NCBI GenBank assembly: GCA_025056455.1
Contig: JANWVY010000001.1
Location: forward strand, 691,757 to 755,756
Direction: 5' to 3'
Length of the DNA: 64,000 nt
DNA from: Bryobacteraceae bacterium
GTDB lineage: Bacteria; Acidobacteriota; Terriglobia; Bryobacterales; Bryobacteraceae
The position numbers and the translations under genes are program-made. The notes beneath the pieces are model-generated. The model was not told where the DNA came from. It did not search any database and worked only from the letters and a program-made list of their open reading frames with translations. Of this stretch, positions 45,481 to 54,418 are shown one piece after another; position 1 is the first letter of the stretch, and each line of letters begins with the position of its first letter.

Positions 45481-46917
45481 ATGCATCCGTGCGAGGAACG
45501 TCAGCTTCTTCTGACCAGGCGTCACTTCTTCTCCCGCTCCACGTTAGGTCTTGGCACGGCGGCGTTGGGCTCACTGCTTGCCCGGGATCGTCTGGGCGCT
45601 AGTAGCGCCCTGCCGGGACTTCCCCACCACCCGCCCAAGGCCAAGCGAGTCATCTACCTCTTTCAGCACGGCGGCCCGTCCCAGCTCGACTTGTTTGACT
45701 ACAAGCCGGGATTGGCCAAGTTTCGCGGCCAAAACCTTCCCGAGAGCATCCGCATGGGCCAACGCCTCACGGGGATGACGGCCTATCAGGCCTCTTTTCC
45801 CACGGCTCCCTCGCTGTTCCGCTTCTCACAACACGGGAAATGCGGCATGTGGCTAAGCGAATTGTTGCCACACACCGCTCGCCTGGCCGACGAGATCTGC
45901 CTCATTAAATCGCTTCACACCGAAGCCATTAACCATGATCCTGCGGTGACCTTCTTTCAAACTGGCTTTCAACTGGCTGGAAGGCCTAGCATCGGATCCT
46001 GGATCAGCTATGGATTAGGCTCTCTGAGCGAGGATCTGCCCGCGTTTGTCGTCCTGGTGTCGCAAGGCCGGGGAGGCTCGCAGGCTCTGGCAGACCGGCA
46101 GTGGTCATCTGGCTTCCTCCCCTCGAAGTACGCAGGCGTGAAATTTCGCGCCGGGGCCGACCCCGTGCTCTATCTCTCCAACCCCGACGGCTACGATACC
46201 AGTGCGCGCAGACGTTTTCTGGATGATCTCGCTAAGCTCAACGAGTTAAAACTCGCGCAAACGCAAGATCCCGAAATTGCCACCCGCATCGCCCAGTATG
46301 AAATGGCCTTCCGGATGCAACGCTCAGTGCCCGAGCTGACCGATCTCTCCAAAGAGCCAGAGCGAACTTTTGAACTCTACGGGCCAGATTCCCGCAAGCC
46401 CGGCACCTATGCGGCCAATTGCATCCTAGCCCGCCGGCTGGCGGAACGGGGCGTGCGCTTCATCCAGCTCTTCCATCGCGGCTGGGACCAGCACAACAAT
46501 TTGCCCCGCGAAATTCGCTGGCAGTGTGAACAAACGGATCAGCCTACAGCGGCCCTTCTCCAGGACCTCAAAGAACGCGGACTGCTCGAAGATACCGTCG
46601 TTGTCTGGGGTGGGGAATTCGGCCGCACGGTTTACTCGCAAGGAACCCTTACCGAACAGAACTACGGGCGCGACCATCACCCGCGCTGTTTCGCCATGTG
46701 GGTGGCAGGAGGCGGCTTCCGCGGCGGCTTGACCTACGGCGAAACGGACGATTTCTCCTATAACATCATCCAGGACCCCATGGACGTCCACGATTTGCAC
46801 GCCACTTTATTGCACGTCTTAGGCATTGACCACTTGCGGCTCACTTTTAAATTCCAAGGCCGGCACTACCGCCTGACCGATATTCACGGCCGTATCATCC
46901 GGCCTCTGCTCACCTAA
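45481..46917 (+). CDS. Tat-exported DUF1501 protein
   Basis: A 478-residue protein starting three bases after the PSD1 stop. Residues 12-35 form a twin-arginine signal (TRRHFFSRS). The body is an alkaline phosphatase/sulfatase-like fold, with [19 protein letters not shown] near 60-78 and WGGEFGRT and DHHPRCF near 380-405 as the likely metal site. PSD1-DUF1501 pairs are duplicated many times in Planctomycetes and Solibacteres. Its substrate is unknown; the pairing suggests a periplasmic redox-hydrolase system. Confidence 0.92.
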   Translation: MHPCEERQLLLTRRHFFSRSTLGLGTAALGSLLARDRLGASSALPGLPHHPPKAKRVIYLFQHGGPSQLDLFDYKPGLAKFRGQNLPESIRMGQRLTGMTAYQASFPTAPSLFRFSQHGKCGMWLSELLPHTARLADEICLIKSLHTEAINHDPAVTFFQTGFQLAGRPSIGSWISYGLGSLSEDLPAFVVLVSQGRGGSQALADRQWSSGFLPSKYAGVKFRAGADPVLYLSNPDGYDTSARRRFLDDLAKLNELKLAQTQDPEIATRIAQYEMAFRMQRSVPELTDLSKEPERTFELYGPDSRKPGTYAANCILARRLAERGVRFIQLFHRGWDQHNNLPREIRWQCEQTDQPTAALLQDLKERGLLEDTVVVWGGEFGRTVYSQGTLTEQNYGRDHHPRCFAMWVAGGGFRGGLTYGETDDFSYNIIQDPMDVHDLHATLLHVLGIDHLRLTFKFQGRHYRLTDIHGRIIRPLLT

Positions 46918-47043
46918 CACCCCGCATTCCTCTAGCGAGCCATGTCGTGGCGCATCGGCCGACGAGCCCGCGCCAGCTCCTTTCTCCCAATCAGGTCGCA
47001 AAGCTTTTCAGCAAATGCGCTCCGCATCCACACCCCGGCCCTG
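46918..47043. other. Convergent intergenic region
   Basis: No gene or convincing terminator is visible between the convergent DUF1501 and pectate lyase genes. Confidence 0.35.
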
Positions 47044-48675
47044 TTAGGGGAGGGCAGCGACATAAGCCGCTAACGCCTCAAGATTCGCCGCGAATGTCGT
47101 CGAGCGCAGAATCCGAGTGCGAGGAGGCTGAGATCCAAGGAATAACTCCACCGTGTCATTTTCCGAAATTTGGATCGGTTTTCGGTTCACCATCAGCAGC
47201 ATCGGTTTGGCTGCAAACACCTGAAACAAGCGATCCGCCTTGCCAATCACGCCTTCCTCAACCCAGGCGCCCCGAGCATCCATGGAATCCAAAATCGCGC
47301 GCGCTTGCTGCGGCGTTACCGGTGGCCGCTGCTGGCTCTCACTCCAAGGCGATAGCCCGCGCAAACGATCCGGCCGGCGCAACCGGGCGGGGTCTTCCGT
47401 TGCAACCTTCCGGTACTCCTGTTCAATCTCTGGCAGCGCCCGCGCGCTGACAAGCACCCCATAGTGCGTAATAACCGACTCATCCGAATAGCTCAATTCG
47501 TAGCCATCCGTCCGCAGGGAAGGAAATCCCTTCACGCTCACTGTCGTGCCCTTCGTAATATAGAGCGGCCGGTTCGTCTGCAATTCGTAAAAACGGGCTA
47601 ATACCGGCCCTGGCCCTACCCGGCGGCGAACTTCAGACGGATTTTCAACAGGTGGCAAAATCGACCGCTTCAAATAATCCAGCGCGCGGGGGACCGGTTC
47701 CAAGTACTTACGATTTCCCGTCTCCCGGTACAACACCATCAGCATTCGCAAAATTCCCTGAGACTCTCCCCCCGTCACCGAGGGCGGCTCGAATACCCTA
47801 GCCCAGGCCGGATGCATGTCTAAGTCATATTGCTGAGCCCAGGCCGGCTGCGGTTCCGGCATCTGCGCCAGCAAAATAAACTGCCCTCCCTTTTCCGCCG
47901 ACGCAAGGTATTTCGGTTCGTTGTAAATCCGGCCTGCCTCCAGCATCATATCGATGCAATCGGCAATCGAATTGTCATTGAACGTGTAGTGCTGGCGGTA
48001 GTTCTCTCCTGGCCACTGGCGCGACCAAGATGCTGGATAACTGGCTTTTTTGACTGGATAGTTGGCCGGATCGGGAAATTCGCTATAGCGCTGGGGCCAA
48101 GCCCCGTTGGGATACTGGGCTTTGATAAAACTCTCGAGCGCAAATTGTGCTGCCTCATGAATGGCTGCGTCCTGAAACCGCAGCTCGCGGTCCGTCCGCA
48201 TGAGAAAGCGCAAATTTGCTTGCGAAACATTGTCATCAAACGTCGTGGAAGAAGCCCCGCGAATTTTGGGCGACTCACAATTGCCATCAGCGCGATAAGG
48301 AAAGCGCCGGCGCTGCTGGGGGTCGAATTCAATCCAGTAATCCCAGCCGCCCGAACACAACTGCCCGCGCACGAGCGTGTGCGCCACCGAGCGCGCTGCC
48401 TCCAAATAGAACGTATCTCCCGTGGCGTGGAAAGCCTCCAAATAGGCCATGCCGACTCTTGGCGTGCCATCGCGTTGTAGCTCGACGCGGTTCGGCGTCT
48501 CGCTGGATTCCGACCGCCCATAGCTCAAATCATCGGTATAAGCAAAGTGATAGCCACCATGGGTCGCCACTTTCTCCTTGTAGAAAGCGGCAGCTTTTTT
48601 CATCGCCGCCAGGGTCTCTAGCTTCGTGGGACTCTGCGCAAAAGCCGAGACTACAAAAATCAGCAACAACAGCAT
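47044..48675 (-). CDS. Pectate lyase, PL10-like
   Basis: A 543-residue secreted enzyme; the ATG at 48675 precedes a short signal peptide (to about FAQ). The alpha/alpha-toroid pectic-acid lyase domain lies in the middle: DDNVSQANLRFLMR, IHEAAQFALESFIKAQYPNGAWPQRY, TFNDNSIADCIDMMLEAG and PPSVTGGESQGILRMLM. The fold matches PF09492. An N-terminal extension and a C-terminal 100 residues are less conserved. It would cut polygalacturonate, giving unsaturated products, which a GH88 enzyme (20133-21245) could then process. Confidence 0.86.
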   Translation of the reverse strand: MLLLLIFVVSAFAQSPTKLETLAAMKKAAAFYKEKVATHGGYHFAYTDDLSYGRSESSETPNRVELQRDGTPRVGMAYLEAFHATGDTFYLEAARSVAHTLVRGQLCSGGWDYWIEFDPQQRRRFPYRADGNCESPKIRGASSTTFDDNVSQANLRFLMRTDRELRFQDAAIHEAAQFALESFIKAQYPNGAWPQRYSEFPDPANYPVKKASYPASWSRQWPGENYRQHYTFNDNSIADCIDMMLEAGRIYNEPKYLASAEKGGQFILLAQMPEPQPAWAQQYDLDMHPAWARVFEPPSVTGGESQGILRMLMVLYRETGNRKYLEPVPRALDYLKRSILPPVENPSEVRRRVGPGPVLARFYELQTNRPLYITKGTTVSVKGFPSLRTDGYELSYSDESVITHYGVLVSARALPEIEQEYRKVATEDPARLRRPDRLRGLSPWSESQQRPPVTPQQARAILDSMDARGAWVEEGVIGKADRLFQVFAAKPMLLMVNRKPIQISENDTVELFLGSQPPRTRILRSTTFAANLEALAAYVAALP

Positions 48676-48702
48676 CACCGATTTACTCTATCACTGCCTT
48701 GC

Positions 48703-48708
48703 TAGCAT
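48703..48708 (+). promoter_or_regulatory. Extended -10 box of the YbjQ gene
   Basis: TAGCAT with TGC upstream (extended -10) ends six bases before the ATG at 48715. It is leaderless and only about 30 bases from the divergent pectate lyase start. Confidence 0.35.
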
Positions 48709-48714
48709 CAAAGC

Positions 48715-49038
48715 ATGCTCATCACCACAACCCACAGCGTGGAGGGCCGCCGCGTGGCCCGCTACCTCGGCTTGGTCACCGGCGAAGCCATCCTCGGCGC
48801 CAATCTTTTTAAGGATTTGTTTGCCGGAATCCGCGATTTGGTTGGAGGCCGCTCAGGCGCCTACGAAGGCGAGCTTCGGAAAGCGCGCGAGATTGCCCTA
48901 ACAGAAATGTCCCAGCAGGCCCAAGCCCTCGGGGCGAACGCCGTACTGGGTGTCGACCTCGACTTTGAAGAAATTTCTCCTGGCCAAGGTACCATGTTGA
49001 TGGTCACAGCCACAGGAACCGCCGTCGTGTTGGAATAA
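48715..49038 (+). CDS. YbjQ/UPF0145 heavy-metal-binding domain protein
   Basis: A 107-residue protein matching PF01906: [17 protein letters not shown], then [30 protein letters not shown], and TATGTAVVL. The family forms pentameric, cytosolic barrels of unknown function. It is monocistronic and divergent from the pectate lyase gene. Confidence 0.93.
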   Translation: MLITTTHSVEGRRVARYLGLVTGEAILGANLFKDLFAGIRDLVGGRSGAYEGELRKAREIALTEMSQQAQALGANAVLGVDLDFEEISPGQGTMLMVTATGTAVVLE

Positions 49039-49181
49039 CGCCCTTTTTCGTCTGGGCTCCAAGCATTTTTTCTCGCTTCGTGCGCCGGTTCTGGCGCCGA
49101 CCCTAACGCTGCAATCCCTTTCCGCCGATATCCGATTGGCGGGGGGGAGGGCAAGCTAGTCCGATCACCCGTAGGGTTTGC

Positions 49182-50609
49182 ATGTCTCCGCGAAAAAAAA
49201 GCTTAGTTCCGTTATTCGGCGTGGCCTTCATCGTGGCCATCGTTTCCACGGGAATTTTTTATGGTCTATTTGTCGCCCGCCTGGACTCGGCAACCGCTAC
49301 CAAACCCCAAGCCTCGGTACTCGTTGCCGCCCGGGCCCTCCCCGCAGGAACCGAGCTGAAGTCTGGAGATCTTCAAGAGCTGGCTTTGGCCTCTGCTGTG
49401 CGTCCAGCGGGCGCAGCACAGTGGTCGGAAGCCCTGGGGAAAGTGCTCGTCCTTCCCTTGGCGGAAAAAGAGCTCGTCACCCACTCGCACCTCGGCCAGC
49501 GCGATGGCGGCTCTCGGGAGTCCGGAGGCCTGGGAATCCCAGAAGGAATGCGGGCTGTCTCGGTCCAGGTTCAGGATTCGGCGGGCGTGGTCGCTATGCT
49601 GAAACCCGGCTACAAGGTGGATGTGCAGATTGTGGCCTCTGTCAACACCGGACAGTATCACGAACCGCACATCCGCACTGTTCTCGAGAACATGCAAGTG
49701 TTGACCATACCTTCGGAAACCCATAACGGCCGAGGCGCACAGGTTTTGACTTTGCTTGCCAACCCGCGCGAAGCCGCCATCCTCGGGCTGGCGGATTCAA
49801 CCGCCAAGGTCCGCATCGTTCTCCGCAATCCGATCGACCAGAAGCGGGATAACCTCACAGCCGTGGGCCTGACCTCGGTGTTTAAGCCTGGGCTGAGCAT
49901 CCCCTCCGGCGCACCCGTTGTACTCACTCCGCCTTCTGCTGTGGCCCCAGCCTCGGCCCTGACAAGCCCGTCGACTAGCGCACCTTCTTCTCAGCTGGAA
50001 CAGGCGCCAAAATCGGTCAGCTTCAGTGCTCCGGGTTCTTGGTCCGATCTCCCAGCCCGCCCCCCGCTCTCTTCGGATGTTCAGCTTTGGGTGCGGCTAG
50101 CAGGAATTAGCACACAAGCGGAGCGCGAGCTGCGTTCGAAGCTCGCCGACCCCGCTGAGCCTCTCTCCGAGAGCATGCAAGTAGCCGCTCTCCGGCCAGA
50201 TGGCAGCCTAGAGGAGGCATGGAAAAAGTGGGAGAGCGAGAAAGCGGTCGAAACGCTTGCCTCATCCCGTTTGCTCCTGGGCCCCAAAACTAGCGCCGGC
50301 GCGCAGTGGAGCCTGCAAGATGACCGCTATGGGCTCCGCGTACAGTTTGCTTCCCAGCCCCATTCCGGCACGCGGCTGCGTTTGCGCGTTCACCCTGAAG
50401 TAACCTACCCCAACCAAAATAGCGTCACCACGCGGCGGATCGAAACCGAAATTGAGGTGAGCAACGGTCAGAGCTTCCTGGTAAAAGGATTCGCCTCTCA
50501 GAACGAAACACAATCCCTGTGGGAAAGACTGTTTCCAGCGCGCTTCTCTACGCAAGGCCACCGCGAATTGATTCTCTTGGTGACCCCCAAACTGGCTCCG
50601 AGGGTCTGA
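49182..50609 (+). CDS. cpaB: CpaB/RcpC pilus protein fused to a secretin-like C-terminus
   Basis: A 475-residue protein. One membrane helix (8-30) is followed by a SAF domain (about 45-107, with ALPAGTELKSGDL), the RcpC/CpaB domain (122-218, GMRAVSVQV, LKPGYKVDV), a Pro/Ser linker (245-295), and a C-terminal part (298-475) that resembles the outer-membrane secretin core: RLRVHPEVTYP, RRIETEIEVSNGQSFLVKGF and RELILLVTPKL. The usual CpaB ends near residue 260. No separate cpaC gene is nearby, so this fusion might supply both periplasmic and outer-membrane parts of the Tad machine. tadB follows five bases later. Confidence 0.8.
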   Translation: MSPRKKSLVPLFGVAFIVAIVSTGIFYGLFVARLDSATATKPQASVLVAARALPAGTELKSGDLQELALASAVRPAGAAQWSEALGKVLVLPLAEKELVTHSHLGQRDGGSRESGGLGIPEGMRAVSVQVQDSAGVVAMLKPGYKVDVQIVASVNTGQYHEPHIRTVLENMQVLTIPSETHNGRGAQVLTLLANPREAAILGLADSTAKVRIVLRNPIDQKRDNLTAVGLTSVFKPGLSIPSGAPVVLTPPSAVAPASALTSPSTSAPSSQLEQAPKSVSFSAPGSWSDLPARPPLSSDVQLWVRLAGISTQAERELRSKLADPAEPLSESMQVAALRPDGSLEEAWKKWESEKAVETLASSRLLLGPKTSAGAQWSLQDDRYGLRVQFASQPHSGTRLRLRVHPEVTYPNQNSVTTRRIETEIEVSNGQSFLVKGFASQNETQSLWERLFPARFSTQGHRELILLVTPKLAPRV

Positions 50610-50613
50610 GCCT

Positions 50614-51576
50614 ATGCCGCTCGCCGTTGTCACGGTTTTCGTCGCCACGTTCCTGCTGGCAGCGCTTGCAGTGTGGGTTGCGCGCCTCCTTCAGGATCGC
50701 CGGCGGCCTGGCGTCTCGAGTGGTTCCCCGCAGTCTCTAATTCCGCACGAGGAAGAAGAGTCCTTAATCTCCGAAGAAGCGGAGCTCAGCACGATTGCCG
50801 CCGTCAACTGGTTGCTCAGCAAGCTGGACTTTGTCGAGGCAATTCAAAACAAGCTCGAGCAAGCTGACCTCAACTGGTCCGTGGGCCGGGTGTTCGCGGC
50901 AATGTTGCTGAGTGGTGCCCTTAGCATGTCGCTACTCGGTCTCCTGCCCTTCATTTCCACGTGGGGGCAGCTCGCCATCTCGGCATTCGCGGCCTTGCTG
51001 CCCTACTTCTACATCGCCAGCCGGCGGAACCAACGGCTTCGAAAAATTGAAGAACAGTTCCCCGAGGCGATGGAATCGGTGGCTAGAGCCATGCGTGCGG
51101 GCTACGCTTTCGCCGGGGCGCTCGAAAACGTCACCCGGCATGCCCGACCCCCGCTCCGCAAAGAGCTGGTGCGCGTCGTCAACGAAACCTCGCTCGGACT
51201 TCCCTTAGAACAGGCGCTGCTTGGTCTGGCTGAACGGCTCCCCATCCAAGAAGTCCACCTCTTCGTCGCTGCGGTCCAGGTTCAAAGCCGCGCAGGAGGC
51301 GACCTCAGCGAGGTGCTGGAAAAATTTGCCGAAAACATGCGAGAAGCCGCTGCCTTACGGGGCGAAGTTCGCTCGCTCTCCTCGCAAGGCCGATTCGCCG
51401 GTTACATCCTAACCGCGCTGCCCATCGCCATTGGTCTGGCGATGTTCGTCGTGGCTCCGGATTTTATGCGGCCACTCTTTGAAGAAGAAATTGGCCGGAC
51501 TCTGCTGATGTGTGCAGCTGGCGGTCTCGTTGCCGCGCACTTGATCATTCGCAAGCTGGTCGACATCCGCCTATGA
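50614..51576 (+). CDS. tadB: Tad pilus inner-membrane protein TadB
   Basis: A 320-residue inner-membrane assembly protein. Transmembrane helices lie at about 2-24, 92-130 and 265-315. The type II secretion F domain (about 140-290) has QFPEAMESVARAMRAGYAFAGALENV and QVQSRAGGDLSEVLEKFAENMREAAALRGEVRSLSSQGR, both typical of TadB. It overlaps tadC by four bases (ATGA), and with cpaB gives the core of a type IVc pilus assembly set. The ATPase gene (tadA/cpaF) is not here. Confidence 0.9.
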   Translation: MPLAVVTVFVATFLLAALAVWVARLLQDRRRPGVSSGSPQSLIPHEEEESLISEEAELSTIAAVNWLLSKLDFVEAIQNKLEQADLNWSVGRVFAAMLLSGALSMSLLGLLPFISTWGQLAISAFAALLPYFYIASRRNQRLRKIEEQFPEAMESVARAMRAGYAFAGALENVTRHARPPLRKELVRVVNETSLGLPLEQALLGLAERLPIQEVHLFVAAVQVQSRAGGDLSEVLEKFAENMREAAALRGEVRSLSSQGRFAGYILTALPIAIGLAMFVVAPDFMRPLFEEEIGRTLLMCAAGGLVAAHLIIRKLVDIRL

Positions 51577-52487
51577 CCGGAACCACTCTGCTGCTGGCTG
51601 GATTCTTCTTCTCAGTGCTCGGCGCAGTGTGCGCCTTGGGCTACTGGTGGACGCGGCGGCAAGCAGCTATGCAACAGCTGAGCAGCTTGGCGCCCGTCCT
51701 CGAGGATCTGTCGCCGGAGCTGTCGCTGCGGGCTTCCCTGCTCGGTTTACTTTCTTGGCTTGGCGAATGGATGCCCTCAAGCCCAGCCAGCCGCGCCGCG
51801 CTCCAGAAGCGGTTGCGATATGCCGGCTATCGTGCTCCCTCGGCTCACAAGCTCTACTTCGGCCTAAAGTGTGCTTCTGCTCTGCTGCTCGGTCTGATCC
51901 TCGCCATCCTGGCCGTCATTTTCAACGACGGGGCGTGGTTCTCGGCCCTCGTCTGCGGATTGGGTCTTGGCTTTCTCATTCCGGAGCGCGTTCTGAACGC
52001 TTTGATCCAGGCGCGAAGCGAGCGCCTGCGGCGTGCCCTGCCCCCTGCACTCGATCTCATGGTCATGAGTTTGGAAGGCGGCCAGTCCCTTGACCAGGCG
52101 TTACTGGCCGCAAGCCGGGGAATTCGAACTCTCCTGCCGGACCTGGCCGAGGAGTTCATGCAAACTCACCTGGAAGCCCGGCTCGCCGGAGGCCGCGCCG
52201 AGGCCATCCAGAACATGGCCGAACGCAATTGCGAGCCCGAACTCCAGAAGCTCTGCCAGTTGATGATTGACGCGGATCGCTTCGGATCCAGCCTGGCGCC
52301 CACCTTGCGGCAACACTCGAAGTTCCTGCGCATCCGCTTCCGCCAAAAAGCCCAGGAATCGGCCCGTAAGTTGACGGTGAAGCTTGTCTTCCCGTTGTTC
52401 TTTCTGATCTTTCCGGCCATCCTCGTAGTGACCCTCGGCCCCGCTGTACTCGCCTTCCGGAAGTTTTTTGCCTCGGGTGGCTTCTAG
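51573..52487 (+). CDS. tadC: Tad pilus inner-membrane protein TadC
   Basis: A 304-residue membrane protein starting at the ATG at 51573, coupled to tadB by a four-base overlap. Helices lie at about 3-24, 90-130 and 270-300, with the T2SSF domain between: ALDLMVMSLEGGQSLDQALLAA and QLMIDADRFGSSLAPTLRQHSKFLRIRFRQKAQE. It works with TadB as the inner-membrane platform. It is the last Tad gene of this short group. Confidence 0.9.
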   Translation: MTGTTLLLAGFFFSVLGAVCALGYWWTRRQAAMQQLSSLAPVLEDLSPELSLRASLLGLLSWLGEWMPSSPASRAALQKRLRYAGYRAPSAHKLYFGLKCASALLLGLILAILAVIFNDGAWFSALVCGLGLGFLIPERVLNALIQARSERLRRALPPALDLMVMSLEGGQSLDQALLAASRGIRTLLPDLAEEFMQTHLEARLAGGRAEAIQNMAERNCEPELQKLCQLMIDADRFGSSLAPTLRQHSKFLRIRFRQKAQESARKLTVKLVFPLFFLIFPAILVVTLGPAVLAFRKFFASGGF

Positions 52488-52548
52488 CGAGACTGCGGCT
52501 AAGAGCCAATCCGCCGTCCGGGCCGCAAAAAATCCTGCCGCCAAGCGC

Positions 52549-53046
52549 TCACTCGGAATCTGGCGAGAAAAGCCGTGCGTATCGGCTGCGGAAATACAGA
52601 AGCGGCGCTCCAGCGTGGACCTCTGCGGCGACTGCCTCGGCCAGCAGAATCAGGTGATCCCCAGCTTCGACCGGCGGTTTCCGCGCGCACTCGAGGCTCG
52701 CAATCGAGCCTTCAATCAACGGGGCGCCCGTCCTGCCGGGCCGCCATCGCACGCCTTCAAATCGGTGCTCCGGTAAAGTAGCAAACCGGTTAGACAGCTC
52801 CTCGTTTTCAGCCGCCAAGATGTTCACCGAGTAGTAGTCGGATTCCAAGAACTGTTCCAGAATCGCTGCGCGCTTGTCGACGCAGATCAAAACCAGCGGC
52901 GGCTTCATGGAGACCGAAGTGAATGAATTCACCGTTAGCCCGTGCGGCGCGCCGGACCGGTCCCTGACGGCGGCAATGGCTACGCCAGTTGCAAAATGGC
53001 TGCAAGCTTGGCGAAAGAGAGCTTCGCACAGCGGTGTCTCTGGCAT
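52549..53046 (-). CDS. Flavin reductase-like protein
   Basis: A 165-residue FMN-binding split-barrel protein; the ATG at 53046 is preferred over a TTG at 53058. The family motifs HFATGVAIAAV, GLTVNSFTSVSMKPPLVLICVDK and FYSVNIL-like YYSVNIL bind FMN. It would reduce FMN with NAD(P)H for a partner monooxygenase, none of which is adjacent. It converges with tadC and is divergent from the HU gene. Confidence 0.9.
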   Translation of the reverse strand: MPETPLCEALFRQACSHFATGVAIAAVRDRSGAPHGLTVNSFTSVSMKPPLVLICVDKRAAILEQFLESDYYSVNILAAENEELSNRFATLPEHRFEGVRWRPGRTGAPLIEGSIASLECARKPPVEAGDHLILLAEAVAAEVHAGAPLLYFRSRYARLFSPDSE

Positions 53047-53048
53047 GC

Positions 53049-53078
53049 TTGACAACAATATAACCTCAATCCTATCAT
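53049..53078 (+). promoter_or_regulatory. Promoter of the HU gene
   Basis: TTGACA at 53049-53054 and TATCAT at 53073-53078 are 18 bases apart. They give a leader of about 68 bases before the GTG at 53153. A minus-strand -10 (TATATT, 53057-53062) for the flavin reductase lies inside the same 30 bases, so the two promoters overlap. Confidence 0.6.
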
Positions 53079-53152
53079 GAGGTTTGCTGCCAGGGCTGGG
53101 GTTTGACCCTCACCCTCTTTTCCCTGTTTTCAATCGTAGCGGGAGGTCTGAA

Positions 53153-53422
53153 GTGATCAAACTAGATATCATCAACGAAGTGGTCAACCGGACGGGGATC
53201 ACCAAAACCAAGGCCGAAATGGCGGTTGAGACCGTCTTTGAAAGCATGAAGCGGGCGCTCGGCCAAGGCGAACGGATCGAACTCCGCGGGTTTGGAATCT
53301 TCAACGTCCGCCCGCGCAAAACAGGGATCGGCCGCAACCCCCGCACGGGTGCAGAGGTGGCCATCCCGCCCGGCAAAGCCGTTCGTTTCAAACCCGGCAA
53401 AGAGCTGCAAACTCTGCAATAA
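53153..53422 (+). CDS. HU/IHF-family DNA-binding protein
   Basis: An 89-residue histone-like protein. The GTG start at 53153 is supported by GGGAGG at 53141-53146 and by the standard N-terminus IKLDIINEV. The beta-arm contains RGFGIFNVRPRKTGIGRNPRTG and the C-terminus AIPPGKAVRFKPGKEL, which fit HU family proteins that bend DNA non-specifically. The S2P gene begins 21 bases after it. Confidence 0.94.
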   Translation: MIKLDIINEVVNRTGITKTKAEMAVETVFESMKRALGQGERIELRGFGIFNVRPRKTGIGRNPRTGAEVAIPPGKAVRFKPGKELQTLQ

Positions 53423-53443
53423 GCCCCATTCACCTCAGATTAC

Positions 53444-54412
53444 GTGTCATTCGAGGACTATCCACCGGTATCTCCGCCACTTTGGCCGCGTGCACCGGAA
53501 TGTCCTTCTGGTGTAGTGTATGCGCTCGCACGGGAGCGCATCTGGCTGCATGTGCTGCTATTTGCCGTCACCTTCTTCACCACAACTTGGGCCGGGGCGC
53601 GAATGGCGGAAAACTTTGAACAAAACCGGCCCGCTTTCATTATGGAAGAGGATCTCGAGAGCTATCTCGAGATCCTCACCAATCCGTGGCGCATGGCTGC
53701 AGGCCTGAGTTTTTCGGTCCCCCTCTTAGTCATTCTCCTAGCTCACGAATTTGGGCATTACCTGGCTAGCCTTCACTACCGGATCCACGCCAGCCTGCCC
53801 TACTTTCTCCCCGCCCCCACGCTCATTGGAACGCTCGGCGCCTTCATTCGCGTCCGTTCGCCGATTTACAGCCGTAAAGAGCTGTTCGACATTGGCGCAG
53901 CGGGGCCGCTGGCCGGTTTTGTGTTTCTGTTACCGGTTCTTGGCATTGGACTAGCCTACTCAAAGATTCTGCCCGGCATTGCTCAGCAGGGCGATCTGAT
54001 GTTTGGCATCCCGCTGCTGGTCCGGGCCCTAGAAGTTCTCATCTTCCCCGGCGTATCACCCTTCGACATCTACCTTCACCCGATGGCGCGCGCCGCCTGG
54101 GTAGGCATTTTCGCCACCGCGCTCAATCTTCTTCCCTTCGGTCAGCTGGACGGTGGCCATGTCCTCTACGCCGTGTCAAGCGGCCGTTTTCGGGTCTTGA
54201 CGCGGGTTTTTTGGCTCCTTCTCATCCCGCTTGGCCTGCTGTACTGGCCTTGGTGGATTTGGGCCGCCGTCCTGCTCTTTCTTGGACTCAAGCACCCGGT
54301 CATTTATGATCCAGCTCCGCTGAGTGCAGGGCGTCGCGCGGTGGCCGCGTTGCTAGCGCTCATCTTTGTGCTGTGTTTTATGCCTGCGCCCCTCACAACC
54401 TCTCCCTACTGA
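53444..54412 (+). CDS. Site-2 protease family membrane metalloprotease
   Basis: A 322-residue intramembrane zinc protease starting at GTG 53444. HEFGH at 101-105 is the HExxH motif and LNLLPFGQLDGGH at about 228-239 supplies the third ligand (D236). About seven membrane helices are visible. It is the first gene of an operon with two glycosyltransferases and a prepilin peptidase (spacing 6 bases, then 4-base overlaps). The gene order suggests a role in envelope processing, but substrate proteins are unknown. Confidence 0.9.
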   Translation: MSFEDYPPVSPPLWPRAPECPSGVVYALARERIWLHVLLFAVTFFTTTWAGARMAENFEQNRPAFIMEEDLESYLEILTNPWRMAAGLSFSVPLLVILLAHEFGHYLASLHYRIHASLPYFLPAPTLIGTLGAFIRVRSPIYSRKELFDIGAAGPLAGFVFLLPVLGIGLAYSKILPGIAQQGDLMFGIPLLVRALEVLIFPGVSPFDIYLHPMARAAWVGIFATALNLLPFGQLDGGHVLYAVSSGRFRVLTRVFWLLLIPLGLLYWPWWIWAAVLLFLGLKHPVIYDPAPLSAGRRAVAALLALIFVLCFMPAPLTTSPY

Positions 54413-54418
54413 GGCGAC

